Below are positions 5,987-7,413 of a DNA stretch of 7,413 bases, one piece after another. Every line of letters begins with the position of its first letter. Position 1 is the stretch's first letter. The translations under genes and the position numbers were made by a program. The DNA lies in contig JBGTDM010000420.1 of NCBI GenBank assembly GCA_041748315.1, positions 1 to 7,413 of the forward strand, written 5' to 3'. The notes beneath the pieces were generated by a model that saw only the letters and a list, made by a program, of their open reading frames with translations, was not told where the DNA came from and searched no databases. This stretch comes from CALMEE01 sp041748315. Its GTDB lineage: Bacteria > Planctomycetota > Planctomycetia > Pirellulales > Pirellulaceae.

Positions 5987-7363
5987 CTAATTCCACCACC
6001 AGCTTGTCAACTCTACCGTATCTATATTGACCGCATTGCGGGCCTGTTCGACCTTTCCAGATTCATCGTATTGCATATGATCGGCTGTTAAGGCCATTCG
6101 AGGTTGAATGTTAACGCCACCACCGATCGGTGTCATCAAATATCTTCCTTTCCAGACAGCGTTGATTGCTGCGGCAACATGTTTCGGTTCATTAAACCGT
6201 TCGGTTTGAATCTTGGCTTCGTCTCCCAAAACTGGCATGTTCCAGTCAGCTTTACCGTAGAAATCCATTTCCTGGATATAGGCAGCCACGATTGCTAAAT
6301 CGATCATGTTTTTCAATTCGGCAAACACAGGAGTTTTTTCCGCCAACAGAGGGAACTTCTGCGTGAAATTTTTCGTAAACGCCTTGCTGGCCCCATTCAC
6401 TCTCGAAGTCGAAACGCGGGAGCCATCACTGTTGACCAACTCGTTAGCATTCACCAGCTTGGCACCTTGACCAACCAGAGTCATGGACAGTTCGTCTTCG
6501 CTGACTTGAATCGTCTCGTAATCTGGAACGAAATACCATCGTTGCAACTGGTTGCTATCGGAAGACTGAGGGCTTGCTGCTTCAATGTATGTCTTGAAAT
6601 TCACGGCCGGAGATTCCAAACCGATACCGATAAGTTTCATACGGTAGTCAGCTTCCACCAGGACCTGAGCAAAACGTGTATTTGGAGAAACGCCTTTGAT
6701 CGTGATATGTTGGTTACCCAACGCCGTTCGCAGTGAATCGACAAGTAGTCCTGTATCGCCAGGAAACCGACCGCCATAGGAATTGACTGTTTCCTGGAGA
6801 CGCCTTGAGCCTTCCTGAGTTGGATCGATTGAACAGCTAATCAATCTCGTCTTTTCGCCGGAAGCTGGATAAGCTCTCAATGCGACCGCCAAATCTTCTA
6901 GATTTAAAACCGGTTTGCCAGATGTAATGCCGACAACTCGGCCCGATAGATCGGTATAAAAGCCCTCACCCGGACCAGCAATCACAATGTCCTTGGTACT
7001 CGGATAGTAGAACACATGAGTGACCGAGGTCAGTCCCGCCAAATATTTCTGGTCATCCGTCAACGGTAAGTTCTGATCCAAACGATCAGCGATCGACTGT
7101 TCCAACCGCTGGAGTGAGATCATCCGCAAACTTGAAGGCTGCTGCAGGTCGCTGTCGATTAGCTGTTTGGCTGCTTGGATTCGCAACTTTGTCAATTCAC
7201 CTCCAGGATCGGCAAACACACGAGTGTGCAGAATCCCTTGAGCGTCAACTTCAACACCTGCCGGTTGTGAAAAAATCTGAGCGCTGACGGTTTTGTTAAA
7301 ACAGACCAACAACCCTAAACCGGTCATGGCCAACGTAAGCGCGCGAAACATGCGAGTCGTCAT
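5987..7363 (-). CDS. Exported DUF1598-type planctomycete protein
   Basis: A 458-aa protein of unknown function resembling DUF1598 proteins of planctomycetes. Residues 1-28 (MTTRMFRALTLAMTGLGLLV, ending TVSA) form a signal peptide cut before QIFSQ. Conserved-looking parts include GVEVDAQGILHTRVFADPGG (36-55), SSLRMISLQRLEQSIADRL (77-95), a beta-rich core with VFYYPSTKDIVIAGPGEGF (117-135), and GYx-like segments through RMKLIGIGLE (241-250) and RWYFVPDY (275-282). The end is SWWWN. No catalytic motif was recognised; a structural or binding role in the periplasm is possible. Start choice: an upstream in-frame ATG at 7391-7393 would add ten residues (MISALRRNHQ), but GAGGAG (7374-7379) stands 10 nt before the ATG at 7361-7363, and the signal peptide fits better from there. 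A good terminator follows, so it is probably a single-gene unit. Confidence 0.82.
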   Translation of the reverse strand: MTTRMFRALTLAMTGLGLLVCFNKTVSAQIFSQPAGVEVDAQGILHTRVFADPGGELTKLRIQAAKQLIDSDLQQPSSLRMISLQRLEQSIADRLDQNLPLTDDQKYLAGLTSVTHVFYYPSTKDIVIAGPGEGFYTDLSGRVVGITSGKPVLNLEDLAVALRAYPASGEKTRLISCSIDPTQEGSRRLQETVNSYGGRFPGDTGLLVDSLRTALGNQHITIKGVSPNTRFAQVLVEADYRMKLIGIGLESPAVNFKTYIEAASPQSSDSNQLQRWYFVPDYETIQVSEDELSMTLVGQGAKLVNANELVNSDGSRVSTSRVNGASKAFTKNFTQKFPLLAEKTPVFAELKNMIDLAIVAAYIQEMDFYGKADWNMPVLGDEAKIQTERFNEPKHVAAAINAVWKGRYLMTPIGGGVNIQPRMALTADHMQYDESGKVEQARNAVNIDTVELTSWWWN

Positions 7364-7373
7364 TTGGTGGTTT

Positions 7374-7379
7374 CTCCTC
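7374..7379 (-). promoter_or_regulatory. Shine-Dalgarno GAGGAG that sets the DUF1598-type start
   Basis: GAGGAG on the minus strand ends 10 nt before the ATG at 7361-7363. It is the strongest ribosome binding site in the window; the other genes have weak sites or none. It lies downstream of the alternative ATG (7391-7393), which therefore cannot use it. Confidence 0.7.
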
Positions 7380-7383
7380 AAAG

Positions 7384-7403
7384 CCGAAATCATTCGGATA
7401 TAG
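7384..7403 (-). promoter_or_regulatory. Leader hairpin and possible -10 box upstream of the DUF1598-type gene
   Basis: CCGAA-ATCA-TTCGG (7384-7397) is a perfect 5-bp stem with a 4-nt loop, just upstream of the GAGGAG site, and it buries the alternative ATG. Next to it, TATATC or CTATAT (7397-7403, minus strand) could be a -10 element, but any -35 falls beyond the window edge. If it is a -10, transcription would begin close to the upstream ATG, again favouring the shorter start. Confidence 0.25.
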
Positions 7404-7413
7404 TTTACCCAAA

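Noticed and set aside
1..7413. A new multi-gene defence or biosynthetic system
   Set aside because: Strands alternate, terminators and spacers separate the genes, and the proteins belong to common planctomycete families with no nuclease, helicase, transposase or synthase partner in the window.

Overview
The window looks like chromosomal DNA of a planctomycete, most likely a Pirellulaceae (Rhodopirellula-like) bacterium. Base composition is moderate. It carries a formylglycine-type sulfatase, a secreted three-domain calcineurin-like phosphoesterase, a DUF1598-type exported protein (a family known to me almost only from planctomycetes) and a small anti-sigma-like protein of a planctomycete type. 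Most starts lack a clear Shine-Dalgarno sequence, which also fits. The assignment rests on recognising protein families by eye; no search was run.

Layout. Positions 1-344 hold no gene but are rich in short palindromic repeats: two near-identical 44-bp tandem units, a decayed third unit, and an inverted partner that folds back on it around a central hairpin. A secreted metallophosphoesterase follows on the minus strand (345-2057). A 243-bp divergent spacer with a plausible sigma70-type promoter leads to a plus-strand pair: a 137-aa anti-sigma-like protein whose zinc-ligand positions appear mostly replaced (2301-2714), and a multi-pass DUF418 membrane protein (2867-4120). The DUF418 gene converges on a minus-strand sulfatase (4232-5710), and a perfect 14-bp inverted repeat lies between the two stops. 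Upstream of the sulfatase is its own candidate promoter with a small palindrome. Next comes a good intrinsic terminator (5847-5875, minus strand), which ends the last gene, a secreted DUF1598-type protein (5987-7363, minus strand, start revised by a clear GAGGAG site).

How the genes work together. Three of the five proteins carry export signals and a fourth is in the membrane, so the region deals mainly with the cell envelope or periplasm. Two are hydrolases that release sulfate or cleave phosphoesters, which fits the scavenging of algal or detrital polymers typical of marine planctomycetes. No operon joins them: strands alternate, and terminators and spacers separate them. The region reads as ordinary planctomycete chromosome rather than a defence island or a recognisable new system. 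The features most worth a second look are the REP/REPIN-like repeat cluster at the left end and the small anti-sigma-like protein that seems to have lost its zinc site.
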